In this document: positions 11,261 through 21,303 of the stretch, piece by piece
How the letters are laid out: each line of letters starts with the position of its first letter
Position numbering within the stretch: position 1 is the first letter of the stretch
Origin: Aedes albopictus
Taxonomy: Eukaryota > Arthropoda > Insecta > Diptera > Culicidae
DNA length: 64,000 nt
NCBI RefSeq assembly: GCF_035046485.1
Contig: NC_085136.1
Coordinates: 225,210,092 to 225,274,091 of the forward strand
Direction of reading: 5' to 3'
The notes under the pieces: model-generated
What the model saw: the letters and a program-made list of their open reading frames with translations, nothing else
Databases searched by the model: none
What the model was told of the DNA's origin: nothing
Program-made: the position numbers and the translations under genes

Positions 11261-12000
11261 TAAACTCTTGGAGGTGTCCTAGAAGGAGCAATGTTCAGAA
11301 GGTTTTGAATATATCAGGGCAATAAATATTGCAGGAGAAAATAATTCTATAATGTTTCTATAACAAGATATAACTGATCCAGATCGATTTAATTATATCT
11401 AGACCAGTTTGGATGGTTCTAAAAGATGATTCAAATAAAATCAATATAAGTTCCCAGAGACGAGATGCCTCTACGAAGCATCCCCAGAGCACAAGAAGAT
11501 TTTTACAATAAAGATATTATCCTAAACAAGCAAAATTACGTAATTAATAAACGGACCCTTAGGCCACATGTAATTTTTTGGCAATCCTGGCGTTCTAGAA
11601 ATAACATTCTTTGATTTGAAAATAAAATTTGAAAAAAAAATTATGATTCGATAGTACGTACGTTTCGATAGTACGTACACTAAACGAAGCGGTGGTGTAC
11701 GTACTATCGAGGTATGCCTGTACCAAGAAACGTAACAAGCTGAATATCAGTTTCTTAAACTAAAGTTTGCTTAATATGGTTTGCTCTTCTCCCATAAACT
11801 AAAATGTTTCCCATGAACTAAAATGTTGGTTGGGTTCTAATGAAACTGCCATAGAAATTAAAAATAAAAACATGCCTAAGGAACCCTTATAAAATGGCCA
11901 TACTGCGGTTTAGCAAATACGAATCCCAACAGAACGCGATTTTTTTCCACAAATTCATCTCTCATTTTGTCAATTAGCAACATTCTGTGCCCCTTCTAAT
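11261..12000. other. Non-repetitive stretch, no gene seen
   Basis: AT-rich sequence containing the right end of the TA-flanked element and about 280 bases beyond it. No ORF, tRNA-like or structured signal could be supported. Confidence 0.4.
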
Positions 12001-12519
12001 TAATTTCAAGTTTTTCCCGTGCATTCCTATAGGATTTTACTAGAGATTTCTCCAGTAATACTTCCAAGGATTTCTCTGGAAATTCCAACTGTTCCCGAAA
12101 TTCGTTTAAGGATTCTAGAGATTTCTATTGAGATTCCTTCAGCTAGAATTCCTTGAAGAAGGCGAAAAGAAGTTCCAGGTGTAATTCCATGATTAATTTC
12201 TAGAGTAATCCATTAATTCCTGGATGAGTCTTTAGAAAAATCCCTGGAAGAGTCAATGCCATTTATGGAATTACCCTAGGAAAACTGCCTAGAAGAATCC
12301 TGGCAAGAATTCCAGGAGAAATCTCTAGAGTCTAGAGGGATTCCTGCAGGTATCACAGTAAAAAATTCTGGAGGAGACCTAGGAGGCATTCCTGAAACAT
12401 TAGAAGCAGCAGGGATCGCGTATGGAATCCTAGGAGGAGTTCCCGGATGAAAGTCATAGTTCCTGAAGAAGTCCAACAAGAAATATTTAGAGAAATCCCA
12501 GATCTTTTTTAGGATTTCC
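12001..12519. repeat. 12-bp-period GAATTCC array, part 1
   Basis: The same degenerate repeat as at 9760. It is interrupted by the SINE at 12533-12819 and continues afterwards. Confidence 0.65.
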
Positions 12520-12532
12520 AGGATGACACAGC

Positions 12533-12819
12533 CTGGGCCCATATAGCCGAGGCGGTAAACGCACGGGTATTCAGCAGGACCATGCTGAGGGTGACGGGTT
12601 CGATTCCCGGTCGGTCCAGGATCTTTTCGTAAAGAAAATTTCCTTGACTTCCTTGGGCATAGAGTATCTTCGTGCCTGCCACACGATATACACATGCAAA
12701 ATGGTCATTGGCAGAGGAAGCTCTCAGTTAATAACTGTGGAAGTGCTCATAGAACACTAAGCTGAGAAGCAGGCTTTGTCCCAGGAGGACGTTACGCCAA
12801 GAAGAGGAAGAGGAGGAGG
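12533..12819 (+). mobile_element. tRNA-derived SINE (Feilai-like), 13-bp TSD
   Basis: The tRNA-like head has an A-box-like TAGCCGAGGCGG near 12544 and a B box GGTTCGATTCC near 12598, followed by a body containing GAGTATCTTCGTGCCTGCC and a purine-rich tail (AAGAAGAGGAAG). AGGATGACACAGC is duplicated exactly at 12520-12532 and 12820-12832, in the flanking array. The minus-strand copy at 56572-56850 is closely similar over its whole length. Confidence 0.85.
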
Positions 12820-12832
12820 AGGATGACACAGC

Positions 12833-14600
12833 AAAGGTACTTCTGCAAGACTCCTAGGAGATCCCAGCAAGTTTTTGAAAGAATCTCTGGAGAAATTTTT
12901 AGAAGAATCCCTAGAAGAATTCTGTGAGGTATTACTGTAAGAATGACTGGAGGAAGAACCACAGAAGGAATAGCTTGAGAAATCCAGCTGAAATTCCTGG
13001 ATGAAAGCCAAGAGGAGTTCTTGTAGGAATCCAACGGGAAATTTATGAGAGAATCCGTGGACAAAATATCTTGGATTAAAAATTCCTGGAGGAATCACCG
13101 CAGAGTTTCAGAAGAAATCACAGGAAAAATCTCAGGAGGTATTTTAAGAAGGATTCTGGGATATATCACTGTAGAAACCTCAGCTGAAATTCTTGAAGGA
13201 ATTGCTGGAGAAAACTGTACAGGAACTACAGGGGAAATCCAGAGAAAAAAATCCTTGGAATACCTAAAGAAATCCCTGCAAGAACCGGTAGAGGTATTCT
13301 GGAAAATTCTATAGAGAGGGCTCTGAAGGAATCGCAGGAGGATTTTCTGAAAGAATCTCAGGAAGAATTCCAGCCATAATGCTAGGATAAATTCATATAG
13401 AAAACACTAGGAAGAATTTCTGGACGTATCATACTAAGAATTTCTGGAGGAATTGCTGGAAGAATCACAGGAGGAGTTGTTTGAGGTATTCTTGGAGAAC
13501 GGCCAAAAGGAGTTCCTGCAAGAATTCCATGAGGATTTTCTGGATGAATCTTAGGATAAAATTTCGAGATGAATTCCTAGATGAGTCCTTGGAGAAATCC
13601 CTGGTGGAGCAACCAAATGAATTTCTGCAAAAATTCCAGGAATATTGCCTGGAAAAGTCTCAGCAAAAAAGCCTGAAGAAAGCTCTAGAAGAATTCGTAG
13701 CATAATTTCTGAAGTACCGCAGTTAGAATTTCTGGAGGAAGAATAGCTGAAAGAACCACATGAATTGCTTGAGCAGTCACGGCTGGAATATGTGGAGGAA
13801 TTCCTAGAACTGCGGGACCTATTATAGAAGTAATTTCTAGAGAAACCCTAGAATCAGCAATGCCAGGGGTATCTTAAGAGAAGTTTCTTTAACATATTCC
13901 TGGAGGAATACCTACAGTTCTCCTTGAAAGAATCGGTAGAAGTATACTGGAGGAATCCCTGATGGAATCGCAGGAGAAATTTCTGGAGGCATCTCTGGAA
14001 GATTTCCCGAAAGTATTGCAGCAAGTAAGTATGCCAGGAGAAATCCCTAGAAGTATTTCTGAAGCAGTCCTAATGGGAATTGCTTGAAGAATTCCTGCTT
14101 TAATTCATGGAAGACGGTCAATAGAAGTTCTTGGGGAAATCCCCTGTGGAATTTCTGGAAGAACCTCTATAGAAAGTTCTCGATACATGTATGGAAGAAT
14201 CTATGAAGGGATTTTATAGAAAAATCTCAGGGAGATATTCCGGAAGAATTTGCGGAAGAACTTTCCTAGTAGAATTCCAGAAGGTACCACAGTGAGAATT
14301 TTTGAGAAGAGAAATTGGAAAAATCGCAGCAGGAGTTGCTTGAGAAATTCTACCCACAATTCGCGGATGAAGGCCAATATGAGCCAAGAGAAATTTCTGG
14401 AAGAATCTCTGAATGAAATCTCTGAAGGAATTCCTGGAAGAATCTCCGAGGAACTTCTGAAAGGATCCCAGGAAGATTACTTGAATAATTTTCTGAAGAA
14501 ACCCTAATAGATATTTTTAGAGCAATCTGTAAAAGAATTCCGAGAAGAATCATAGTAATAATTTTCATAGAAATTCTAGCAGAATTTTTTAGCAGAAATT
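12833..14600. repeat. 12-bp-period GAATTCC array, part 2
   Basis: About 1.8 kb of degenerate GGAATTCC-type repeats. Predicted proteins of 60-113 residues here are Ser, Arg, Asn, Phe or Glu rich with 4-residue periodicity and are discounted. Confidence 0.75.
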
Positions 14601-14965
14601 CCTAGTATGTATGTACAACCCCATCAGAACTATCTGGAGTATCCTAAGCGAAGTTTTTTGAATATATATCCAGAGGAATCCATAAAGTAAGCCTAGAGCA
14701 ATCACTGTACGAATTGATAGAGGTATTTCTGGAGAAATCTATGGAGAAGTCTGTTGATTGTTCTTACCAATATATACAGTTATATAAGTAATTCCGGGTG
14801 TGCTTAAGTTTTGTTCAAATGTGCCATTAATAAATATTGCAAATATTGTGTGAAGTTTTAAATTTTGGGTGACTGTCAAGAACAAAAATCTAGGGGGTGC
14901 CAAATTTGTTCTAGGGGGTGCTAGGCACCCCTGGAACCCCCCCTAGCTACGCCAATGCTGGGCAC

Positions 14966-15300
14966 GTAGTCAGAGAAAAGACTAGCTAAATCCATATTCA
15001 GTATAGAATCAGGAAGAGGCCGTCGGGTTCGTGGTAGGCCACGCACACGTTGACATTTTACAGTTGAGAAAGACCTAAGCACTCTAAGGGCCGATTTCTT
15101 CACCTCGGCTTAACCGGTAAGCCAGGCTTACCCATACAGTTAAACCTGGCTTAACGCTTAAGCCAGGGTGAAGAAATCGCCCCTAAGCGTTCAGGACGAC
15201 TGGAAGTAAGTGGCCCAGGAACGATACCAATGCAGGCGAATGCTTCATTCGGCGTAGACTCATCGCTACGAGTTGTAGTCCATCAAGTAAGTACATACAC
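14966..15300 (+). pseudogene. RTE-clade LINE fragment, downstream half
   Basis: Continues the reading frame cut at 5469: GHVVREKT, then an RxRGRPRTR-type segment near 15020, VEKDLSTL near 15064, then after the MITE at 15088 a DDWK and VAQERYQC-like segment typical of the RTE ORF C-terminus. It carries frame errors. With 4930-5469 it makes one RTE copy split by the 9.5-kb insertion. Confidence 0.6.
15088..15183. mobile_element. 96-bp PIF/Harbinger-like MITE, TAA TSD
   Basis: The ends GGGCCGATTTCTTCACC and GGTGAAGAAATCGCCCC are inverted copies. TAA lies on both sides (15085-15087 and 15184-15186). The interior holds a second imperfect inverted pair (GGCTTAACCGGTAAGCC region and AACCTGGCTTAACGC). 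The TWA target fits PIF/Harbinger. It interrupts the RTE fragment. Confidence 0.65.
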
Positions 15301-17021
15301 TGATAGAATAAACCTAGTAATAAATCATTAATTGTTTGTACGTCGGCGATGTTTCAATTTCACTGCTGGCCCTAATTCATCAACACACCAGCAACAGAGG
15401 ATAATCTCCACACAAATTGATTACTATATGCGTTACGAATCTCGCATTGACCCCGGCAGCCGGCCGGTGCGAGCGTGCCAAACAACCCAACGTATTGACT
15501 ATTATCGCATCAGACATCAAATCAATCAATCAGCGACAATCGATATGGTATACCTAACTACTTCAACACTTGTTGAACACTTCGCAGCTCGCGCTGGTCA
15601 TCGTCACAGTCATAAAACGTTTAGATAGGTACACTGAAGGAAGGACGACGAGTGAGTGATTGCCCACTGTGTGCTTGTCAGCAGAACGAACGAGCGGCCA
15701 GCAAGTGGTCAGCTGATTTACCGAGTTGTTTTTACTGCGCTCGGTCGAATGGAAGCGCAATTTTGTTTTTAACGGTTATGAGCTGGCGTTGTCTTCGAAT
15801 TGGTGTGTACCGGAATTTGCATATTTTCCGATGAACGAGTGTACCGTGCAACAGGGTATGTTTGATAAATGTGGGTACCGTAATCTGGGGGTAAGTTGAT
15901 CACTATGAGATTCACGTCCTTCAGCCACTGAAGAAATTGTTGAAGAAGTTATGATAACTGTCATTCCATCGATTTTGTTTTTTTAATATTATTTTTTCTG
16001 GATGTATAATAAAGCTCTATGAAAGACTGGTGTCTTTCAAAATAGCGCCTCCTACCAGATGACTCACAAAACATTTTCATTCATTCCTGGCAAGTTTATT
16101 GAATTTAGATTTAGATATGTTACCATATTTTTGATTGAAAAGCAAATTCTTGCGAAAGTTTATGAAAGTTTCAATGAAATTGCCTACATTTAGGCGTTTA
16201 TAGCGGGTCATTCTCTAACTTACTGAAATTTATTAATTGAAACAAACATTATTCAAATTCAGCGCCAACAATATAATCATCATACTTCAATCCTAGAATG
16301 TTGTGTCCGTGATTGATTAACTTCATCCCGGATTCAAATTTTTCAAATGTCTTTCTGAGCATTTTGCTAGCAAAATGTTTTAATTTCTTGTCAGAATTTC
16401 GTTATCAGAGCTTGAATAACGTTATCAGAGCTTGAATTACATGATTCAAAAATATTTGTTTGGGGTCGTGAGCATTGTTCCTGTTTTTATAGAAAATTAT
16501 AAATAAAAAGTGAGCAACTTCCCGCAGATGGCGGTGACCAATGTCACCGCGTCTTACGGTACACAAGTTTGGAGCATATATCAATTTACAGCGGGGGTGG
16601 TGTTAGGTGAGGCATTTGAATGAATTTTCCTCTTCACTGACTCAGACAATCGACATCGATGGGTGGTAATCCGCAGTCAATTAGATTCGGCGAAATGTTG
16701 ATAGGTAAGTACATTTGCAACGTGAAAAAGTGCACCCCACAATGCAAAAGGCTCATCGGCGGTCGTTGATTGTTTGAATGATTGACATTGCCCTTAATTG
16801 TTCGTTCGTCGGTGCTACCTACTGCATGTGGGCATTGTTGTGAGAATGGCATTCGATATAACAGTGCGTATCATGGCACATCGAGAAGGAAAGTGCATGT
16901 AAGTGCAAGCATGTAGAGCTAAGTGCAACGATGAGTAATAGCCTTCGATGGTTGCAATTTGCATGGCCGTGTGGTAATGGGCTGGAGCCTGTGTCAGGTG
17001 GTAAATTCATAGCTATTTAGC
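15301..17021. other. 1.7 kb of non-repeat-like DNA, no gene recognised
   Basis: Base composition is more even and no family repeated elsewhere in the window covers most of it. ORFs are under 100 codons with no domain. It could be ancient intergenic or regulatory DNA. A partial MITE end is at 15876. Confidence 0.35.
15876..15960. mobile_element. One-ended relative of the TACCGTAAACTG MITE
   Basis: TACCGTAATCTGGGGGTAAG followed by TTGATCACT matches the terminal repeat of the MITE at 6869-7226 with several changes. No partner end was found nearby. Confidence 0.35.
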
Positions 17022-17085
17022 AATACCATGCTGACGGTGTCTGGGTTCAAACCCTGGTCGGTTCAGGAACTTTTTGTAAATGAAA
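17022..17085 (+). mobile_element. SINE fragment around the B box
   Basis: ACCATGCTGACGGTGTCTGG, then GGTTCAAACCCTGGTCGGTT and a trailing TTTTTGTAAATGAAAA resemble the middle of the SINE at 12533. The head and tail are missing. Confidence 0.5.
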
Positions 17086-17339
17086 ACTGTGGCTCAGAAT
17101 GAATGAATTAGGCTGGTTCTCAAAGGTAGCAAAACCTGTAGTTTCTTAGAAAAAATCACATTTTGTATATAAAACATTTAGAATAGGATGAAATGGATCA
17201 CGTTTCGTTCCGTTTTTGGCTTGAATTTTACACTTTACAACAATAATTGGAGACCAACATATGAAAAGAGTGGAGCTACCATTGCACGCTTCAATTTCTT
17301 CCGTCACTGCTAAGCGTATTTTAATATATTCATAAAAAG

Positions 17340-17931
17340 TTATCTTGTTATGAGATAGAGGGTCGCTTCAGAACGTCTCTAAATTTCAAGGGGCTCTCTA
17401 TCTAGGGTATTCTTGAGGGCCTCATGAGCGCTTCAAGGATTCCAGGGAAGTTCCAAAGGGTCTCAAGGGCGTTTCAGGGGGCTCCTGAGGATCTCAGGGT
17501 CGCACTCCAGAAGGGTACAGGAGATCTAAGTTTCGCTTCAGGAGGTCTTAGGAACGTTCCAGAGAGTATCAGAGTGGCTCCAGAGGGTCTTCAGGGGCAT
17601 TTTCGAGAGTACCGGAAGGCCTCTGCGGCGTTTAAAGGTGTATCATGCGATTCCAAAGGGCTACGGACGTTTCAGGGGACTCACAGATGGTCTTTCAAGG
17701 CCCGAAGGTGTCAGGGGCGTTCCAACAGTGTTAGGAGAGTTTCAGAGAGTCTCGAGGACGTTTCAGAAGTTTCCAAGGGCTTCCAGGAGGGCCCCAGGGG
17801 ATCTTAGAAAATTTTACGAGTGTTTCTGTGGTCCTTCCGTAGGTCCCAGAGGGTTTCACGGGGTCTCAGTCCCACTTCCAGGAGTCGCAGGGACATTTTA
17901 GAGAGCCATGGGCGTTTCAGAGGGGTTGCAG
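17340..17931. repeat. GGGCGTTTCAG-type degenerate array, left part
   Basis: Imperfect repeats of GGGCGTTTCAGAGGGTCTCA with a period of about 30 bases. The array resumes at 25016 after the 7.1-kb block that interrupts it. The 127-codon ORF at 17424-17807 is a product of the repeat. Confidence 0.6.
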
Positions 17932-17990
17932 CCAGAGATGCCAGATATACAGATGTTTCTGTATTATACAGATTTTTTTCTACCAGTTTC

Positions 17991-17996
17991 TTTATT
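17991..17996 (-). terminator. Polyadenylation signal AATAAA after the gag-like gene
   Basis: AATAAA on the minus strand lies about 90 bases after the stop codon of the gene at 18086-19057, followed by a short A-rich run (AGAAAAAAATCTG). The spacing fits a cleavage and polyadenylation site. Confidence 0.35.
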
Positions 17997-18085
17997 TTGT
18001 AGGCTCACTTGTTTACTAAAAAACTCTACCGAGCCGAAATTCATGTTAACAATTTGTTATTCTAAAAAAAACTACCAAAGCACAA

Positions 18086-19057
18086 TCAGTAGCGAGTCCT
18101 ACGAGGAACCTTCATTCTGGGCCCGGATCCGGAACTGGAGGCAGAACCAGAACCTGTAGCCGCAAATTGAGCTCTTCGTTGGCTGGCTTGTGAGTTTCGC
18201 ATCGCTTCCGTGATAGCTTTCGCAACTTCTTCCAGTGTCTCCAAGCCCTCCTTACGCCGCCTCTCTTTTTCAGAAACGGCTGCTGAATTACAGATCTGTT
18301 CCACTTCCTCCGTAGACTGGCGAATACATTCTTCCTCATCTTCCTCCAGAACTTCAATCACGTCGTCCTCCAAAGCTTCCGCAATTTGTTGTTCTTCCAA
18401 AGTTGTTCCGTTTCCAGAAACGATGTCAGCATACGAACATGATCCTGAGTTTCCTAGCTTTTTCTTCTCCTTCTTCTTCCGAATTTCTCGCTGTGGGCAA
18501 GAATCTCTCCGGTGACCCAATTCTCTACACAGAAAGCAAGTGTCTTTCAGGCCTTCATAGAATATCCTGGCCTTCCTATCACCGACATCTATCGATGGCG
18601 GAATGTTTGTTTGTACACTCATGTATATTCCTCGCACTCCTGTGTACATGTGATCCAAGCCAAAACCCGGTGGGAACTTTTCTCGTACCACATGATCTAT
18701 TTCGCCGAACTCACCGAGGACCGAAGAAAGAGTAACATCTGGCAGCTCCGGTGGTAGATCGAACACACGTACATACTGTGTGTTCACTCCTGCGATGGAC
18801 ATCCTCACTACAATACTTTTACCGTTTGCATAGGTAAAATGCCGCGGTTCCATATTTTTACGCAGCGACTCCTGCATAGCCTCCGGAGATGTAAATTTAA
18901 TAAACAGCGAGCGATCTTGAGCTGACTTGTAGGTAGCTTCAATCGACGTCAGCTCCGTGTCCAATTGTTTCAAAAACGTGGCCACTTCCACCAATGACGG
19001 TGGTGGACAACCCGTCGGGAAGCGATACTGCACAGTATTTATCATCATTTCGCTCAT
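18086..19057 (-). CDS. Gag-like CCHC zinc-knuckle protein, no RT attached
   Basis: An intact 323-residue frame with an ATG at 19057. The N-terminal half (about residues 1-165) looks like the RRM/gag-type nucleic-acid-binding fold seen in ORF1 proteins of some LINEs, with strand-like segments such as RSLFIKF and YVRVFDLP. A single CCHC knuckle follows at residues 174-187 (CFLCRELGHRRDSC), then a basic KKKEKKK patch, a very acidic stretch near 227-247, a charged helical region and a basic Ser/Gly-rich tail. No ORF2 follows: about 150 bases after the stop the unit ends. It could be a non-autonomous LINE remnant that kept ORF1, or a gag-derived gene. Function unknown. Confidence 0.65.
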   Translation of the reverse strand: MSEMMINTVQYRFPTGCPPPSLVEVATFLKQLDTELTSIEATYKSAQDRSLFIKFTSPEAMQESLRKNMEPRHFTYANGKSIVVRMSIAGVNTQYVRVFDLPPELPDVTLSSVLGEFGEIDHVVREKFPPGFGLDHMYTGVRGIYMSVQTNIPPSIDVGDRKARIFYEGLKDTCFLCRELGHRRDSCPQREIRKKKEKKKLGNSGSCSYADIVSGNGTTLEEQQIAEALEDDVIEVLEEDEEECIRQSTEEVEQICNSAAVSEKERRRKEGLETLEEVAKAITEAMRNSQASQRRAQFAATGSGSASSSGSGPRMKVPRRTRY

Positions 19058-19444
19058 GTCTATTTGCTGCTATTCTTACGGGACCGATAGCAGCAGCGGC
19101 GAATGCAGCAAAAGTGAACGACCGACGAACAAAACACGCGTACAGTGTAAGCGGGCCACAATGCGAAACCGAACAGAAGAGACCACAATTGATTCCGTCC
19201 GTGCTAGGCGACGGCAGCGATAGAACTGTATACAGATTTTTTACCTTCTATACAGATAAGATACAGAGTACAGAAAAATACAGATTTTTAAAATGTGATA
19301 CAGATTTTTCCAGAAAGCATTAAATGTGAAATTATTTTCGGTAGATTTAATAAAATCTTTATAAATTGCTGCATAAACTTTTAAGAATTTATGAAAATTT
19401 GAACATTTCCACACATGTTTTAGAATCATAAATACCAGTAAAAA
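19058..19444 (-). other. 5' flank of the gag-like gene
   Basis: Upstream region of the minus-strand gene. A moderately GC-rich leader (19060-19220) gives way to AT-rich DNA with five or more TACAGA/TCTGTA words (19231-19312). No TATA box could be assigned. Confidence 0.3.
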
Positions 19445-19529
19445 TTAGAAACCAGCAGGGACAGCAGGGACGGATGTCCTGGGGCCTGACGCACCCCCCC
19501 GCTTGCGAGTCAGCCGCGTAGTTGCCGGC

Positions 19530-19690
19530 TAAGAATAGGACTACTAACCCCAATTCAAGGTGTCAAGCGACCCGTGCCGAGGAATGAGTGATCGAGGGGG
19601 TGAAAAAGATGCTCGATCTTTAACGGAGCCTGTGGGGTACCTGGGCACCCCCCACAGTATGCTGTCCCTTACCGCGTTAATGCAGAGCTC
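19530..19690 (+). ncRNA. Structured 5' UTR block, R1-like copy
   Basis: Partner of the block at 183-335. The hairpin arms are CTGTGGGG (19630-19637) and CCCCACAG (19650-19657) with a 12-base loop. The flanking words CGTGCCGAGGAATGA, GAGGGGGT and ACGGAGCCTGTG, and the downstream CCTTACCGCGTTAA, are nearly the same in both leaders. It ends about 40 bases before the ORF1 start. Confidence 0.45.
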
Positions 19691-19731
19691 TGGCGTGGTG
19701 GACATTATTTCTCGTGCAACTCGTGGGAACA

Positions 19732-21303
19732 ATGAGCAAGAATTCAAAATCAAATAATTTAGGTGGAAGTAGCGGTGCGATCAACCCCTTCGCAAGAAGC
19801 GGGTTGATGAGGTCTCCTACAAGGAGAAGCGAGGAGTCAGGTGCTGGAAGCTGCTTACGCAGCTCAAGCGTGGGAGCTCCTGTCCACTCCACGGCAAGCC
19901 AGCCGGCGGAGGTCATGGACGGAGCATGGTTGCTGAGGGCCATCAGCCAAGTTGCAGAAAAAGGACGGCCCGCATTTGAGGTGGCTGAGCAGCAGCTCGG
20001 CAAAATTATCGACTTTGCGACAACCAAGTCGAATATAAGCAAGGACCTGAAAACGGCCTTGCTTCGGCTTAGGGCGTCTGTCGATAATGCCAAGCAGGAG
20101 CACGCGGTTGCGTTGCTGGCTGCAGCAGCGGCGGAACCCGCAAAGGAGAAAGCGTCTAAGTTTACGCAAACGGAGGCCTTCTCCTTCGCGGGTAGTCCGA
20201 AGAGAGTGGAAGCGAATGCTCGCGACAAAAGCGACAAGCATTCGCAGAAGCGGGCGAGGCAGCCGTCAGGTGAGGAGCTGTCTGGCGGCGCCCGCAAGGC
20301 CAGGCGTATAATAACCCCGAAAGCCGGTGGTAACGCTGGAAAGTCGGACCCCAGCCAGGGTTCCCGGAAAGCTGGGAAGGGTGGGCCTGAAAAGGCCGGC
20401 CCGTCCCGGAATGATGGGAACAAGGGGTTGCGACCAATGGTGGGCCCTCAGCAGCCACAGAGCAGGGCGATCCAAGGAGAGGACCCTCCTTGGACAAAGG
20501 TAGAGCGGAAGAGGAAGAAGAAGGGGAATCCGCAGGTAGAAGCGCAGGTCGCCAAGCCAAGGCGTAGGAAGGCAGGTGCCAGGCGCGAAAAAGGTGACGC
20601 TATCGTCATCAAGACCGAACAGTCGAAATACTCGGACGTCTTGAAGGCGATGAGGTGCGACGCCAAGCTCGAGGGTCTGGGAGCCGACGTACGCAGTATC
20701 AGACGTACTCGTACGGGCGAAATGATCCTGGAGCTTAAGCGCCAGAAGGATCACAAGGGCGCCGCCTACAAGAGGCTGGCAGAAGAGGTCCTTGGAGATG
20801 GAGTGGAGGTGAGGGCTCTTACGCATGAGGCGACTCTGAAGGTCAAAGACCTAGACGAGATCACCGAAGCGGAAGAGCTCGTCACGGCACTGCGGCAACA
20901 GTGCGATGTTCAGGTGGCCGCCACAGCCGTCAGGCTGCGGAAGGGGCCAGCAGGGACACAGATAGCTCTGGTTCAGCTACCTGTGGCGGATGTTAAAAAG
21001 TCCGTTAAAGTAGGGAGTATTAAGGTGGGCTGGTGTGTTTGTCACCTGACATTCCACGAGCCACCTGAGGTTTGCTTCAGGTGTCTGGAACCAGGACACA
21101 AGTCGTGGGACTGCAAAGGCCCCGACAGGCGCAAACTGTGTAGGCGATGCGGCGCTGAAGGTCATAAGGCCCAAAGCTGCACGAGTCCGCCCATCTGCAT
21201 GATCTGTACCGGGAAAACCTCGAAAAACAGACATGCGATGGGTGGTCCAGGGTGCCCGGCCTTTAAGAAAGCCGCAGTGAGCAACAAATCACAGTGCAGG
21301 TAA
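19732..21303 (+). CDS. R1-like ORF1 (gag-like nucleic-acid-binding protein)
   Basis: 523 residues from the ATG at 19732; the frame stays open back to a GTG at 19714, but the ATG in a purine-rich context (AACAATGAGC) is the natural start. The N-terminal part is low-complexity and basic, with a long Lys/Arg/Gly-rich stretch near 150-290. The C-terminal third carries three zinc knuckles, CFRCLEPGHKSWDC near 448, CRRCGAEGHKAQSC near 470 and CMIC...H...C after 488, as usual in R1-clade ORF1 proteins. The known family role is binding element RNA into a particle for reverse transcription. Its stop overlaps the start of the ORF2 frame. Confidence 0.85.
   Translation: MSKNSKSNNLGGSSGAINPFARSGLMRSPTRRSEESGAGSCLRSSSVGAPVHSTASQPAEVMDGAWLLRAISQVAEKGRPAFEVAEQQLGKIIDFATTKSNISKDLKTALLRLRASVDNAKQEHAVALLAAAAAEPAKEKASKFTQTEAFSFAGSPKRVEANARDKSDKHSQKRARQPSGEELSGGARKARRIITPKAGGNAGKSDPSQGSRKAGKGGPEKAGPSRNDGNKGLRPMVGPQQPQSRAIQGEDPPWTKVERKRKKKGNPQVEAQVAKPRRRKAGARREKGDAIVIKTEQSKYSDVLKAMRCDAKLEGLGADVRSIRRTRTGEMILELKRQKDHKGAAYKRLAEEVLGDGVEVRALTHEATLKVKDLDEITEAEELVTALRQQCDVQVAATAVRLRKGPAGTQIALVQLPVADVKKSVKVGSIKVGWCVCHLTFHEPPEVCFRCLEPGHKSWDCKGPDRRKLCRRCGAEGHKAQSCTSPPICMICTGKTSKNRHAMGGPGCPAFKKAAVSNKSQCR

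Larger units (their letters stand above)
8971..11720. mobile_element. TA-flanked element with CTCGATAGTACGTAC ends
   Basis: The left end CAGGCGTACCTCGATAGTAC and right end GTACTATCGAGGTATGCCTG are inverted copies with few mismatches, flanked by TA on both sides (8969-8970 and 11721-11722), as for Tc1/mariner-type elements. Near the left end CTCGATAGTACGTACC is repeated about five times (8979-9065), and near the right end two or three times (11650-11713). No transposase is visible. The 2.75-kb interior is filled by two nested hAT-like MITEs, a SINE scrap and a 12-bp array. Confidence 0.65.
5470..14957. mobile_element. 9.5-kb insertion with hAT-like ends and 8-bp TSD
   Basis: The left end is CATTGGCGTA and the right end TACGCCAATG, a perfect 10-bp inverted repeat continued by G/C-rich similarity (CTAGGGGGTGCC near both ends). 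CTGGGCAC duplicates flank it at 5462-5469 and 14958-14965, inside the codons of an RTE reading frame that joins in register when the insert is ignored. An 8-bp duplication and CA...TG ends fit hAT elements. I see no transposase inside, only nested MITEs, SINEs and 12-bp arrays, so the original element was probably a short non-autonomous one later filled by other insertions. Confidence 0.7.

Noticed and set aside
12540..12615. tRNA-like sequence with good A and B boxes (also at 8056-8120, 35890-35946, 42620-42675, 56770-56850)
   Set aside because: The acceptor and other stems do not close, and each copy continues into a SINE body; several have exact target duplications. They are SINEs, not tRNA genes.
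17424..17807. 127-codon ORF
   Set aside because: Lies wholly in the GGGCGTTTCAG-type degenerate array and overlaps other open frames of the same kind.
19677..20826. Long minus-strand ORFs (248, 186 and 132 codons) opposite ORF1
   Set aside because: They are antisense shadows of the GC-rich ORF1 and show no domain of their own.
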